Shown: in pieces, positions 6,628 through 12,476 of the stretch
How the letters are laid out: the number at the start of each line of letters is the position of its first letter
Position numbering within the stretch: position 1 is the stretch's first letter
Assembly (NCBI GenBank): GCA_027492445.1
Contig: JAPUES010000134.1
Location: 1-13,790 of the forward strand
Direction of reading: 5' to 3'
Source: Sporomusaceae bacterium
GTDB lineage: Bacteria; Bacillota; Negativicutes; DSM-13327
DNA: 13,790 nt
Position numbers and translations under genes: made by a program
Notes under the pieces: generated by a model
What the model was told of the DNA's origin: nothing
Seen by the model: only the letters and a program-made list of their open reading frames with translations
The model's database searches: none

Positions 6628-6716
6628 AAGGATAGCCTAGGAGTATATTGGTTATTATGATCAACTACCATTATCACCGACAAAATACGAGTAGCGGTAA
6701 CAAGAAAGAGAAACAT
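6624..6716 (-). CDS. Small ORF (30 aa) translationally coupled to aroK
   Basis: This unrecognised ORF has an ATG at 6716-6714 with a strong ribosome binding site (GAGGTGA, 4 bases of spacing) and a TGA at 6626-6624 that overlaps the aroK ATG. The peptide begins MFLFLVTATRILSVIMVV and ends in a polar tail (VDHNNQYTPRLSL), so its first 18 residues are hydrophobic with one arginine, like a short membrane segment. It has two Phe, one Tyr and no Trp, which is poor for a classical aromatic-amino-acid attenuation peptide. The ribosome site and overlap suggest it is translated, either to deliver ribosomes to aroK or as a small membrane protein. Its function is unknown. Confidence 0.55.
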   Translation of the reverse strand: MFLFLVTATRILSVIMVVDHNNQYTPRLSL

Positions 6717-6766
6717 ACTTTCACCTCATTATGAAAAATAATCATTACATTAGCAATAAGAACACG

Positions 6767-6802
6767 ATAAGCGGTGATGTTGGTAACAACTTCACCGCTT
6801 AT
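6767..6802 (-). repeat. Strong hairpin between pilO and the small ORF/aroK
   Basis: An 11-bp perfect stem (6767-6777 with 6792-6802), one T-T mismatch, and a further 4-bp stem (6779-6782 with 6787-6790) close a 4-base loop, 56 bases after the pilO stop. No T-run follows on either strand, so it is a poor intrinsic terminator; it may protect the 3' end of the pilus message or mark a processing site. The other bases between pilO and the small ORF are AT-rich with no clear promoter. Its loop reads GTAA (GNRA type) only as plus-strand RNA. Confidence 0.7.
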
Positions 6803-6858
6803 TTCTACCATATATTCTATTTTACTATATTATGAATGATAGGAAAAGGTATCTATGG

Positions 6859-7437
6859 TTATTTTTTCTTATCGCCAGTTCCAGGAGTAGCCGTTACGCC
6901 ATAGCTGTAAATTTTTGCAGCTAATTTTGTTTCTACTCCATTTTTACCTAGCTGTATACCAAGATTATGAATGTTCATAAACCGGGTTCCACTTTCTGTT
7001 TTACTAAGAAAATTCATAATGTTATTAAATTTGCCATTTATCGAAAATTCAATATCAATTTCACGATAGCCCTCTTTATTGGTGGTTTTTCCAGGTTTTA
7101 AGTAGCTCAGCTGTACACCTGTTTCTTTTGATAATTGTTCTAGCTGCAAAAGAAAAGTACTAATCTCAGGCTGATCGGGTAACAGTTTATTCACAGCCAT
7201 AATTTTAGTATCTAATTGGGTGACATGTTCCTCTGGATTGGGATGAGCCAAGGCAAAGGCTTCAATAACCTTGACCTGCTGAGACTCCATTTGATATTGA
7301 CTTTTTAAGGTATCCATCTCTGTCCAACGGGGTACTAATAAAAAATCATAAAATAAATAACTAACCAAGACCATACCTATGGCAAACAGGCTAACTTTAT
7401 GCTTGGTCTGTAATGTATCCACGGCAATCAATTTCAT
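6859..7437 (-). CDS. pilO: Type IV pilus inner-membrane protein PilO
   Basis: 192 residues. PilO pairs with PilN through periplasmic coiled-coil and ferredoxin-like parts and links the cytoplasmic PilM ring to the rest of the pilus machine. A short cytoplasmic head is followed by one membrane segment (about 15-35), a coiled-coil region (about 38-95), and an alpha/beta domain with the PilO-like pattern EIDIEFSINGKFNNIMNFLS. The C terminus is Lys-rich (GDKKK). The ATG has AGGGGG inside the end of pilN, 2 bases upstream of which pilN stops. In proteobacteria pilP and pilQ would come next; here a 231-base spacer and aroK follow. Confidence 0.88.
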   Translation of the reverse strand: MKLIAVDTLQTKHKVSLFAIGMVLVSYLFYDFLLVPRWTEMDTLKSQYQMESQQVKVIEAFALAHPNPEEHVTQLDTKIMAVNKLLPDQPEISTFLLQLEQLSKETGVQLSYLKPGKTTNKEGYREIDIEFSINGKFNNIMNFLSKTESGTRFMNIHNLGIQLGKNGVETKLAAKIYSYGVTATPGTGDKKK

Positions 7438-7439
7438 CC

Positions 7440-7970
7440 TTACATCCCCCTAGGTTTTACCTGGATCTCAAACTTAGCAGCTTGGCTGCCAACTGGTTTT
7501 TCAACCGTTACTAATACAGGGTCAACAAAAAACTGATCATTTTCCATGGTTCGCATGAAATCAGCTACTAAAGGATAAGTACTTGCCCAGCCTTTTATTT
7601 GAATGATGTCCTTTTCACCTTGTCCCATTTCTGTAAACCACACTTGAGAAGAGGTAACCTGAGAAAGATGCTGTATAATACTATACCAGGAACGACGTTC
7701 TTTGGTTACTACGGTCATAACATTATTCTTTTTATCAAATTCTTGTTGTTTTTGATTTGCTGTTAGCATAAGTGCTTGGGTTGGTTGTAGCAATTGGTAC
7801 TGATTGCGAGTTTCTAGAAGCTGTTTTTCCAGATGCCAAGTTTCAAAAATACTATAGCTATAAATGGTGGTAAGCAGTAGTAGGACGAAAAGACCACAGC
7901 CAAGTAATAAACGATTGACAGGCCATTTTTCTTGCCGCTCGGTCAGGGGTAAAAGATTGATGCGAATCAT
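7440..7970 (-). CDS. pilN: Type IV pilus inner-membrane protein PilN
   Basis: 176 residues. The cytoplasmic N terminus MIRINLLP holds the INLLP motif (residues 4-8) that binds the groove of PilM. One membrane segment follows (about 21-42), then a coiled coil (about 44-85) and a periplasmic ferredoxin-like domain. The ATG overlaps the pilM TGA (ATGA), with GGAGGTGA upstream inside pilM, which suggests coupled translation giving matched PilM and PilN amounts. Confidence 0.92.
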   Translation of the reverse strand: MIRINLLPLTERQEKWPVNRLLLGCGLFVLLLLTTIYSYSIFETWHLEKQLLETRNQYQLLQPTQALMLTANQKQQEFDKKNNVMTVVTKERRSWYSIIQHLSQVTSSQVWFTEMGQGEKDIIQIKGWASTYPLVADFMRTMENDQFFVDPVLVTVEKPVGSQAAKFEIQVKPRGM

Positions 7971-9043
7971 TCGTCACCTCCGCGTAAGGCTAGGCCAATG
8001 GCAGTAGCTAACTGTGGTGCTATTTGTTGTAAATGTTTTTTGTCAAAAGCAGCTGGAATCTCTAATTTTTCTAAGGGATCATGGCGCAGGACGGGAATGT
8101 CTAAGTGGGAGGATAAATATTCTGTTAAATTGCCTAATTCCCCTCCACCCCCAGTAATGAAAAGCTTATCAATCATAACATCCCTATTTTGTTGCTGAAA
8201 GTATTCATAAGTACGACGAATATCTCTAGTCAGTTCGGCTACGAGAAATTCTAATTGAGCCTCTACATCACTATATTCAGCAGGAAGAGGATCACGTAAT
8301 AAAATGGTCTCTTTTTTCTTAAAATTTTCTCCTTCTTGGTAATCTAAACCAAGGGTTTGCATAAAAATTTGTGTAAAATTTCGACCGCCAATGGGAATAT
8401 TGCGAATGACCGCCGGGCTATGTTTTTGAAAGACAACAACTTGTGACAAATAGGTTCCAATATCAATTACCATAGCATTGTTGGCATTGGGAAAGATACG
8501 ATAAAAAGCTAAAGGCTCAATATCAATCGCTACTAGTTTCAGTCCCACCTCTTTTATCATGGAAATCATGGTGTTTACATTATCGAGAGGAGAGGCGACT
8601 AATAAAACTTTGATTTCTGTAGCCGTATTCCCTTCCCCTACAATGGAAAAATCATAATAATAAGTATCAGGAGGATAAGGAATATATTTTTCTAAATCCC
8701 ATTTAATGGCTTCTTGTAATTCCGTCTTATTCATAGCAGGGAAAATTAATTCACGAGCAAAAATAGCTCGTCCCCCCATCGCAATAACCGCATTTTTACT
8801 AAGGATGCGAGTGTTTGCCAACAACTGACGAAGTAGCTCCGTTAGCTGCTCATTATCCATCACTTGGCCATCTTCGATAATCTGCTCTGGTAACTCTTTA
8901 ATGGCAAAATTTCTTAAAAAGGGTTTATCCTTTTGCCAAGCGATTTCAACAATTTTTATCGATCCTGTTCCAATATCAATACCAATCAAGTCAGAAGTTT
9001 TTTTTGTTAAGAATTTTTCGATTTTTTTCCACACATTACTCAC
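7967..9043 (-). CDS. pilM: Type IV pilus assembly protein PilM (actin-like ATPase)
   Basis: 358 residues. PilM is a cytoplasmic FtsA/actin-like nucleotide-binding protein that docks PilN and helps connect the motor ATPases to the PilNO alignment complex. The phosphate-1 loop DLIGIDIGTGSIKIVEIAW lies at 18-36; a second nucleotide motif FITGGGGELGNL is near 295-306. DIGTYLSQVVVFQ in the middle is also typical. The start is GTG (9043) with GAGGAAATAG before it, overlapping the end of the ComFB gene by 8 bases. Confidence 0.95.
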   Translation of the reverse strand: MSNVWKKIEKFLTKKTSDLIGIDIGTGSIKIVEIAWQKDKPFLRNFAIKELPEQIIEDGQVMDNEQLTELLRQLLANTRILSKNAVIAMGGRAIFARELIFPAMNKTELQEAIKWDLEKYIPYPPDTYYYDFSIVGEGNTATEIKVLLVASPLDNVNTMISMIKEVGLKLVAIDIEPLAFYRIFPNANNAMVIDIGTYLSQVVVFQKHSPAVIRNIPIGGRNFTQIFMQTLGLDYQEGENFKKKETILLRDPLPAEYSDVEAQLEFLVAELTRDIRRTYEYFQQQNRDVMIDKLFITGGGGELGNLTEYLSSHLDIPVLRHDPLEKLEIPAAFDKKHLQQIAPQLATAIGLALRGGDE

Positions 9044-9317
9044 CTATTTCCTCGTGATGGGGATAGCGCTTGACAATTTGTATGCCCTCCGTAATAGCGG
9101 TAATAATATCAATGGCAAATTGTTGTTCTAAGGCTTTGATTCTTGTAAAGGTTTCTCCGCGCGGTGTTACGACATAACGAGCTGGCAAAATGGTAAGAGC
9201 CATTGCTGCAATATCATGCCGACATTGCTTGCAATCACACACATCTCGATTTTGGGTAATTACAGCATCTAGTTTTTGTAACACTAAATCTTCCATAAAG
9301 TTTTTAAGTTCCATCAT
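9036..9317 (-). CDS. ComFB-domain protein (possible cyclic dinucleotide receptor)
   Basis: 93 residues from the ATG at 9317. A GTG at 9323 lies inside the Shine-Dalgarno AGGGGGTGA, so the ATG, 5 bases after the G-run, is preferred. It matches the late competence protein ComFB family (Pfam ComFB): an N-terminal helix, then CDCKQCRHDIAAMALTILP (C27, C29, C32, D35) and ARYVVTPRGE. Bacillus subtilis comFB is a small gene of the comF operon of unclear role; cyanobacterial ComFB/CdgR-type proteins have been reported to bind c-di-GMP or c-di-AMP. The gene sits between the last minor pilin and pilM, overlapping pilM, so it is made with the pilus machine. That, with two HD-GYP genes nearby, suggests a nucleotide-responsive pilus regulator (inference). 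Confidence 0.8.
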   Translation of the reverse strand: MMELKNFMEDLVLQKLDAVITQNRDVCDCKQCRHDIAAMALTILPARYVVTPRGETFTRIKALEQQFAIDIITAITEGIQIVKRYPHHEEIGE

Positions 9318-9326
9318 TTTCACCCC

Positions 9327-9791
9327 CTAATAATTCCAAATAACCTGTAATGGACAAGTTTTACTTTCCGTTTGGGGCAAGGTAATCTGGGCAAATACTT
9401 GCCGCTTGGCGTGATTGACAGCGCCTGTTGCTCTGATGTAACGTATTTGCCCATTCGGGATTGGAGAACCTGGTGTTACTTCGATGGTGTAGCTTCCAGG
9501 AGTTGGAGTAAGTTCAGAAAAACTTTTGTGTATAACATATTTTTCTGCCTTTGTTTCTTCCACAAAGGTGGGATTTGTTTTTAATTTGACAATGGTCCAT
9601 TGTATTCCTGCTTCTGCTAAATATTGTGCTGTAATTCCATCTCGCTCATTGGTGGCGATTTTTAGTTCTGTAGTACTGCTCATGAGCAAGAAGCTGCCAA
9701 GTGAACCAAGTAACAGTATGAGGATTAGACTTAATATTGCCACCGAGCCACGTTGACTACCTAGCTTCTTTTTCATGCTATACACTATCAT
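9327..9791 (-). CDS. PilX/GspK-like minor pilin
   Basis: 154 residues from the ATG at 9791, which overlaps the TGA of the upstream pseudopilin (ATGA). A TTG at 9803 is possible but lacks a ribosome site. The N terminus is MIVYSMKKKLGSQRG followed by SVAILSLILILLLGSLGSFL, a class III prepilin signal with likely PilD cleavage after G15. The usual Glu+5 is replaced by Leu (L20), a trait of GspK/PilX-type tip pilins. AQYLAEAGIQWTIVKLK (about residues 50-66) is typical of the PilX N-terminal family. The C terminus holds a single Cys. As fourth of the H-I-J-K set it probably caps the pilus and primes assembly. It stops 10 bases before the preferred ComFB ATG. Confidence 0.8.
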   Translation of the reverse strand: MIVYSMKKKLGSQRGSVAILSLILILLLGSLGSFLLMSSTTELKIATNERDGITAQYLAEAGIQWTIVKLKTNPTFVEETKAEKYVIHKSFSELTPTPGSYTIEVTPGSPIPNGQIRYIRATGAVNHAKRQVFAQITLPQTESKTCPLQVIWNY

Positions 9792-10294
9792 AGTTGGTTC
9801 CAAGGGTAGCTAGCAGTATGAAATCGTTGCTCTACGCCCGTATTTTGATCTTTCACCACAAGGGTTATGAGAACTGCCTGGGTCTTCTGCTGAGAAAAAG
9901 GAGTAAAGGTTAGCTCCGTTACAATATTTTCTGTCAGCGGACAGCTTGCAATTCCCCCACCCGAGGCGTTTTTATCAATCATCATATATAAGGTATTGCC
10001 ATGCAGTCCCCCGCCTAATTGAAAAATATTGATTTCCCCATCCTTCTTAGTAATTTCTAAGGAATGAGAGCTAAGGAATTTAATTTTTTGTCCAGAGCCG
10101 ACTTCTCGCAGAACTCGATTTACGGCCATACGCCCTTTTTGCTGGAGAGCCATACGACTATTTTCCATTCGCCATGTGGTTAAAGATACGGATAATATGT
10201 TGGTAAGACTGGATAATAAGATCAGAGTGATAAGCATAGCAAAAATTAATTCAATAAGGGTAAGACCGCGCTCATTGCTAAGATGCTTTTTCAT
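9788..10294 (-). CDS. PilW/GspJ-like minor pilin
   Basis: 168 residues from the ATG at 10294, which overlaps the TGA of the upstream gene (ATGA). The longer frame back to 10351 would run through the coding end of that gene and has no ribosome site. The prepilin signal is MKKHLSNERG followed by LTLIELIFAMLITLILLSSL, with cleavage expected after G10 and Glu+5 (E15) present. The segment after the helix (NSRMALQQKGRMAVNRVLREV) fits PulJ/PilW pseudopilins. It is the third gene of the minor pilin set and probably part of the tip complex that starts pilus assembly. Confidence 0.82.
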   Translation of the reverse strand: MKKHLSNERGLTLIELIFAMLITLILLSSLTNILSVSLTTWRMENSRMALQQKGRMAVNRVLREVGSGQKIKFLSSHSLEITKKDGEINIFQLGGGLHGNTLYMMIDKNASGGGIASCPLTENIVTELTFTPFSQQKTQAVLITLVVKDQNTGVEQRFHTASYPWNQL

Positions 10295-10704
10295 ACTGCC
10301 GGATAAAAGGTCAAAAGCTGCACCCGATATTCTAGGCCTCTTTCTTGCCACGTTGCCGTAACCGTTACTTGGACAAGAGGTTCATTGGCCATAGGCAGCG
10401 CCTTCGTGGTGATGCTATACCTTCCTAGAGGCTCTTCTTCCTCGTCTTGCCAAGGGAGGAAGGAGGATGAGGTGATACTTGCCCAATCTTCAGGAGAATG
10501 GGTTTTTAATAATTCTAATTGTTTGCGTGCTAAATTGGTTCCTTGGCTATAATCCCGCGCGAGGGCATTACTTTTACTAGCTTGTGTAAATAAGGAAATA
10601 ATAGCCAGTAAGGACACACTTAGAATGAGTAGAGCGATTACTATTTCTGCTAGTAAGAACCCTTTTTCATTCCTTTTTTTGTTACGAAACAAGCTCTTTT
10701 TCAT
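10291..10704 (-). CDS. PilV/GspI-like minor pilin
   Basis: 137 residues. The leader MKKSLFRNKKRNEKG is positively charged; PilD cleavage is expected after G15, followed by FLLAEIVIALLILSVSLLAI with Glu+5 (E20). The AEIVIALLIL helix and small size fit the PilV/GspI class. Later parts are hydrophilic with a stretch of four glutamates (about 88-91). The ATG is preceded only by a weak GAGAG, 2 bases after the stop of the fimT-like gene, so coupled translation is likely. The next gene overlaps its stop by ATGA. Confidence 0.82.
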   Translation of the reverse strand: MKKSLFRNKKRNEKGFLLAEIVIALLILSVSLLAIISLFTQASKSNALARDYSQGTNLARKQLELLKTHSPEDWASITSSSFLPWQDEEEEPLGRYSITTKALPMANEPLVQVTVTATWQERGLEYRVQLLTFYPAV

Positions 10705-10706
10705 AC

Positions 10707-11159
10707 TTAACTCTCTACGGAGTAGGAATTACTAATTCGTACTCTACCGCTAACCGGTGCTAACATCACATATTTCCATTTCTGTAGCTTAGTACTATGG
10801 AGGGCAATGGTCTGTGCTCCCATGAGAGGTGCCCCGGAAGTTGAAAAGGCAATGGGCGAATAGGTACTAGGAAAACGAACGGATGCTGGGAAGGTATACC
10901 GCTTGACAATTTTGGTATTTTCCGTCACATAGTAACCAGAAGGTTCACTCGGATTAAAAAGCAAAAGATAAGAAGCACTGCTGCTGGCGTTACTAGAGAG
11001 TTGTTGTAGCCAACGAATATCGCCGACTAATTGCAGGCTTGCTCCTTCTAATTCTAGGCTCGCCAAAGACTGACCTAAGGTAGGCAGGGCTGTACTGGAA
11101 AGAATAGCCAATATTCCTGTGCAAATTACTACTTCCAGTAAGGTCATACCACGCTGCAT
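10707..11159 (-). CDS. FimT/GspH-like minor pilin
   Basis: 150 residues. The prepilin leader is only four residues (MQRG), followed by MTLLEVVICTGILAILSSTA with Glu+5 (E9). The C-terminal beta-rich part ends in APVSGRVRISNSYS, matching the GspH/FimT pattern in which G-R-V/I lies near the end. The ATG has GAGGTGA 7 bases upstream; an out-of-frame ATG lies 6 bases before it. It is the first gene of the minor pilin set, 12 bases after the pilD stop. Confidence 0.82.
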   Translation of the reverse strand: MQRGMTLLEVVICTGILAILSSTALPTLGQSLASLELEGASLQLVGDIRWLQQLSSNASSSASYLLLFNPSEPSGYYVTENTKIVKRYTFPASVRFPSTYSPIAFSTSGAPLMGAQTIALHSTKLQKWKYVMLAPVSGRVRISNSYSVES

Positions 11160-11171
11160 AACATAATCACC

Positions 11172-11918
11172 TCAAGATAGATTCCCGATATACCAGGTGA
11201 TTATAGTATTTCCATATAAGAGGGTAATTAACGCGCCAAGAGCAATGAAAGGACCAAAAGGTATGAAGTCCTTGCGACTTTTTAGTTTTAAAGCGAGTAG
11301 TAAAGCCCCACCAATGCCTCCTACGGCAAAGGATAAGAGTAAGGTAAGGAGTAAAGACTGCCAGCCAAAACAAAGACCTAAGGCCGCAGCAAACTTAATA
11401 TCTCCCCCCCCCATCCCCCCTTTGCTAACAACTGCAATCAGGAGGAGTAATCCTCCTCCCATAAGACCAGCAATCAGCATAGCAAGAGGTTCTACACTAC
11501 CAAGATATAAATTTATAACAACACCAAACCCTGCTAGCCAAAGTAACACTTTGTCTAAAATAAGCTGGTGATCGTAATCAATAAAAGTAATGACAATAAA
11601 AAATGAGGTCAAAATAAGAGCTTTGAGCAACATAAGACTTAGGCCAAAGACCTGAAAACACCAGACAAAGAGGAAAGCTGTTAGTAGCTCGACGAGAGCA
11701 TACCGGGGTGAAAAACTAGTATTGCAGTAGCGGCATTTGCCACGGGAGAATAAGTAACTAAGGACAGGGATTAAATCTAAAGGTTTTAAACGTGTACTGC
11801 AGGTCATGCAGTGGGAGGGTGGCAGTATGATGGATTGGTTGTTTGGTAGTCGGTAGATGCAGACATTGAGGAAACTGCCGATGAGTAGGCCGAGAATAAA
11901 GATGTATAGTATGAGCAA
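11172..11918 (-). CDS. pilD: Prepilin peptidase / N-methyltransferase PilD
   Basis: 248 residues, a polytopic membrane protein with about eight hydrophobic segments. It cleaves the leader of all prepilins after Gly and methylates the new N-terminal residue. The N-terminal methylase part has two CxxC pairs (C37/C40, C62/C65). The aspartyl protease residues are D114 in FIDYDHQLILD and D173 in GGMGGGDIK (GxGD type). The start is TTG (11918) with AAGGGG about 8 bases upstream; no ATG is close. The codons for the GxGD region form a G6-AT-G9 run (complement of 11404-11420). It follows pilA after an 80-base gap holding a hairpin. Confidence 0.95.
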   Translation of the reverse strand: MLILYIFILGLLIGSFLNVCIYRLPNNQSIILPPSHCMTCSTRLKPLDLIPVLSYLFSRGKCRYCNTSFSPRYALVELLTAFLFVWCFQVFGLSLMLLKALILTSFFIVITFIDYDHQLILDKVLLWLAGFGVVINLYLGSVEPLAMLIAGLMGGGLLLLIAVVSKGGMGGGDIKFAAALGLCFGWQSLLLTLLLSFAVGGIGGALLLALKLKSRKDFIPFGPFIALGALITLLYGNTIITWYIGNLS

Positions 11919-11958
11919 GAGAATTACCCCTTTGTAGATAAATAATTATGTAATAAGA

Positions 11959-11983
11959 ACCAAGGCAGCTATGCTGCCTTGGT
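11959..11983 (-). terminator. Strong hairpin just after pilA (partial terminator or mRNA 3' protector)
   Basis: An 11-bp perfect stem, ACCAAGGCAGC / GCTGCCTTGGT with a 3-base loop, lies 15 bases after the pilA stop. The following minus-strand bases (TCTTATTACATAATT) are only moderately T-rich, so termination is probably partial. This would favour the major pilin over pilD and the minor pilins, which depend on read-through. Confidence 0.7.
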
Positions 11984-11998
11984 AATAGAAGATAGCAA

Positions 11999-12400
11999 TT
12001 AAGGTTTAGCAGCAGGAGTACTGCCAGGAGATAATTGGGTATCGCCATTAGTTTTCTTTCCAGTTATTGTGTATCCCCCAGTTGTTTTTGCATAAACGAT
12101 AGCTGTGTCATCAGCATTTTTGGGTATTTCATTAAGATAGTTAGGTTTAACAGCAGCTATGAAAGCGGCATCATCAGCTGGATATGCATTAGGAGTAGAG
12201 TTAGCATAAATTTGCATTACAATTCCATCAAGAGTACGTAAATCAGCTGTCAGCTTAGCATCTTTTGCTGTGGCCGTGGAAGCAGAAAATTTAGGTATGG
12301 AAATCGCTGCTAACACACCAATGATTGCGATTACGACCATCAATTCTACCAATGTGAAGCCTTTTTGATTTGTCATTTTTTTTCTTAAGTTCATTAACAT
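11999..12400 (-). CDS. pilA: Major type IV pilin PilA
   Basis: 133 residues from the ATG at 12400, chosen because AGAGGT lies 7 bases upstream; the in-frame ATG at 12418 has no site. The leader MLMNLRKKMTNQKG is followed by the classical helix FTLVELMVVIAIIGVLAAIS, with PilD cleavage after G14 and Glu+5 (E19). The mature pilin would be about 119 residues. It has no cysteine, so no disulfide-closed D-loop, and it ends in a Gly/Ser/Pro/Ala-rich tail. The globular part resembles short type IVa or pseudopilin-like pilins of Gram-positive-lineage bacteria. An unusual leader precedes it and a strong hairpin follows, fitting separate high-level expression. Confidence 0.93.
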   Translation of the reverse strand: MLMNLRKKMTNQKGFTLVELMVVIAIIGVLAAISIPKFSASTATAKDAKLTADLRTLDGIVMQIYANSTPNAYPADDAAFIAAVKPNYLNEIPKNADDTAIVYAKTTGGYTITGKKTNGDTQLSPGSTPAAKP

Positions 12401-12476
12401 AAAATTACCTCTTTTCATTTTTTTATAATGCCAGTGCCACCATTAATCTGAGTTGCAACTCACCTCCTTATCTGAT
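12401..12476 (-). promoter_or_regulatory. pilA leader with perfect free-standing Shine-Dalgarno and palindrome
   Basis: Seven bases after the pilC stop lies TAAGGAGGTGA (12470-12460), the full complement of the 16S rRNA tail, but the pilA start is 60 bases further on and has its own site. The perfect 14-base palindrome TGAGTTGCAACTCA (12462-12449) overlaps its last bases. A TATAAA (12481-12476) could be a weak -10, placing the RNA 5' end near this motif. The only ORF it could serve is 11 codons from a TTG (12458-12423), which looks incidental. It may bind 30S subunits to stabilise the pilin message, or act as an operator. Confidence 0.45.

Noticed and set aside
9788..10351. Longer form of the PilW-like protein starting at 10351
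   Set aside because: The extra 19 residues lie over the coding end of the PilV-like gene, without a ribosome site; the ATGA-overlap start at 10294 puts the prepilin leader at normal length.
11197..11571. 124-aa plus-strand frame opposite pilD
   Set aside because: It is antisense to a confidently identified gene; its Pro/Lys/Ser bias is the mirror of the membrane-protein codons.
11758..12048. 96-aa minus-strand frame across the pilA-pilD gap
   Set aside because: It overlaps pilA and pilD out of frame, passes through the hairpin, has no ribosome site and a low-complexity His/Leu/Thr composition.
12419..12450. Sigma-54 promoter before pilA (TGGCACTGGCATTATA)
   Set aside because: Sigma-54 drives pilin genes in Pseudomonas and Geobacter and the TGGCAC start is suggestive, but the needed GC at the -12 position with GG-N10-GC spacing is absent.
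12423..12458. 11-codon ORF (TTG start) after the perfect Shine-Dalgarno in the pilA leader
   Set aside because: Spacing is short, the start is TTG and the peptide is tiny and unremarkable; kept only as an alternative explanation for the free-standing site.
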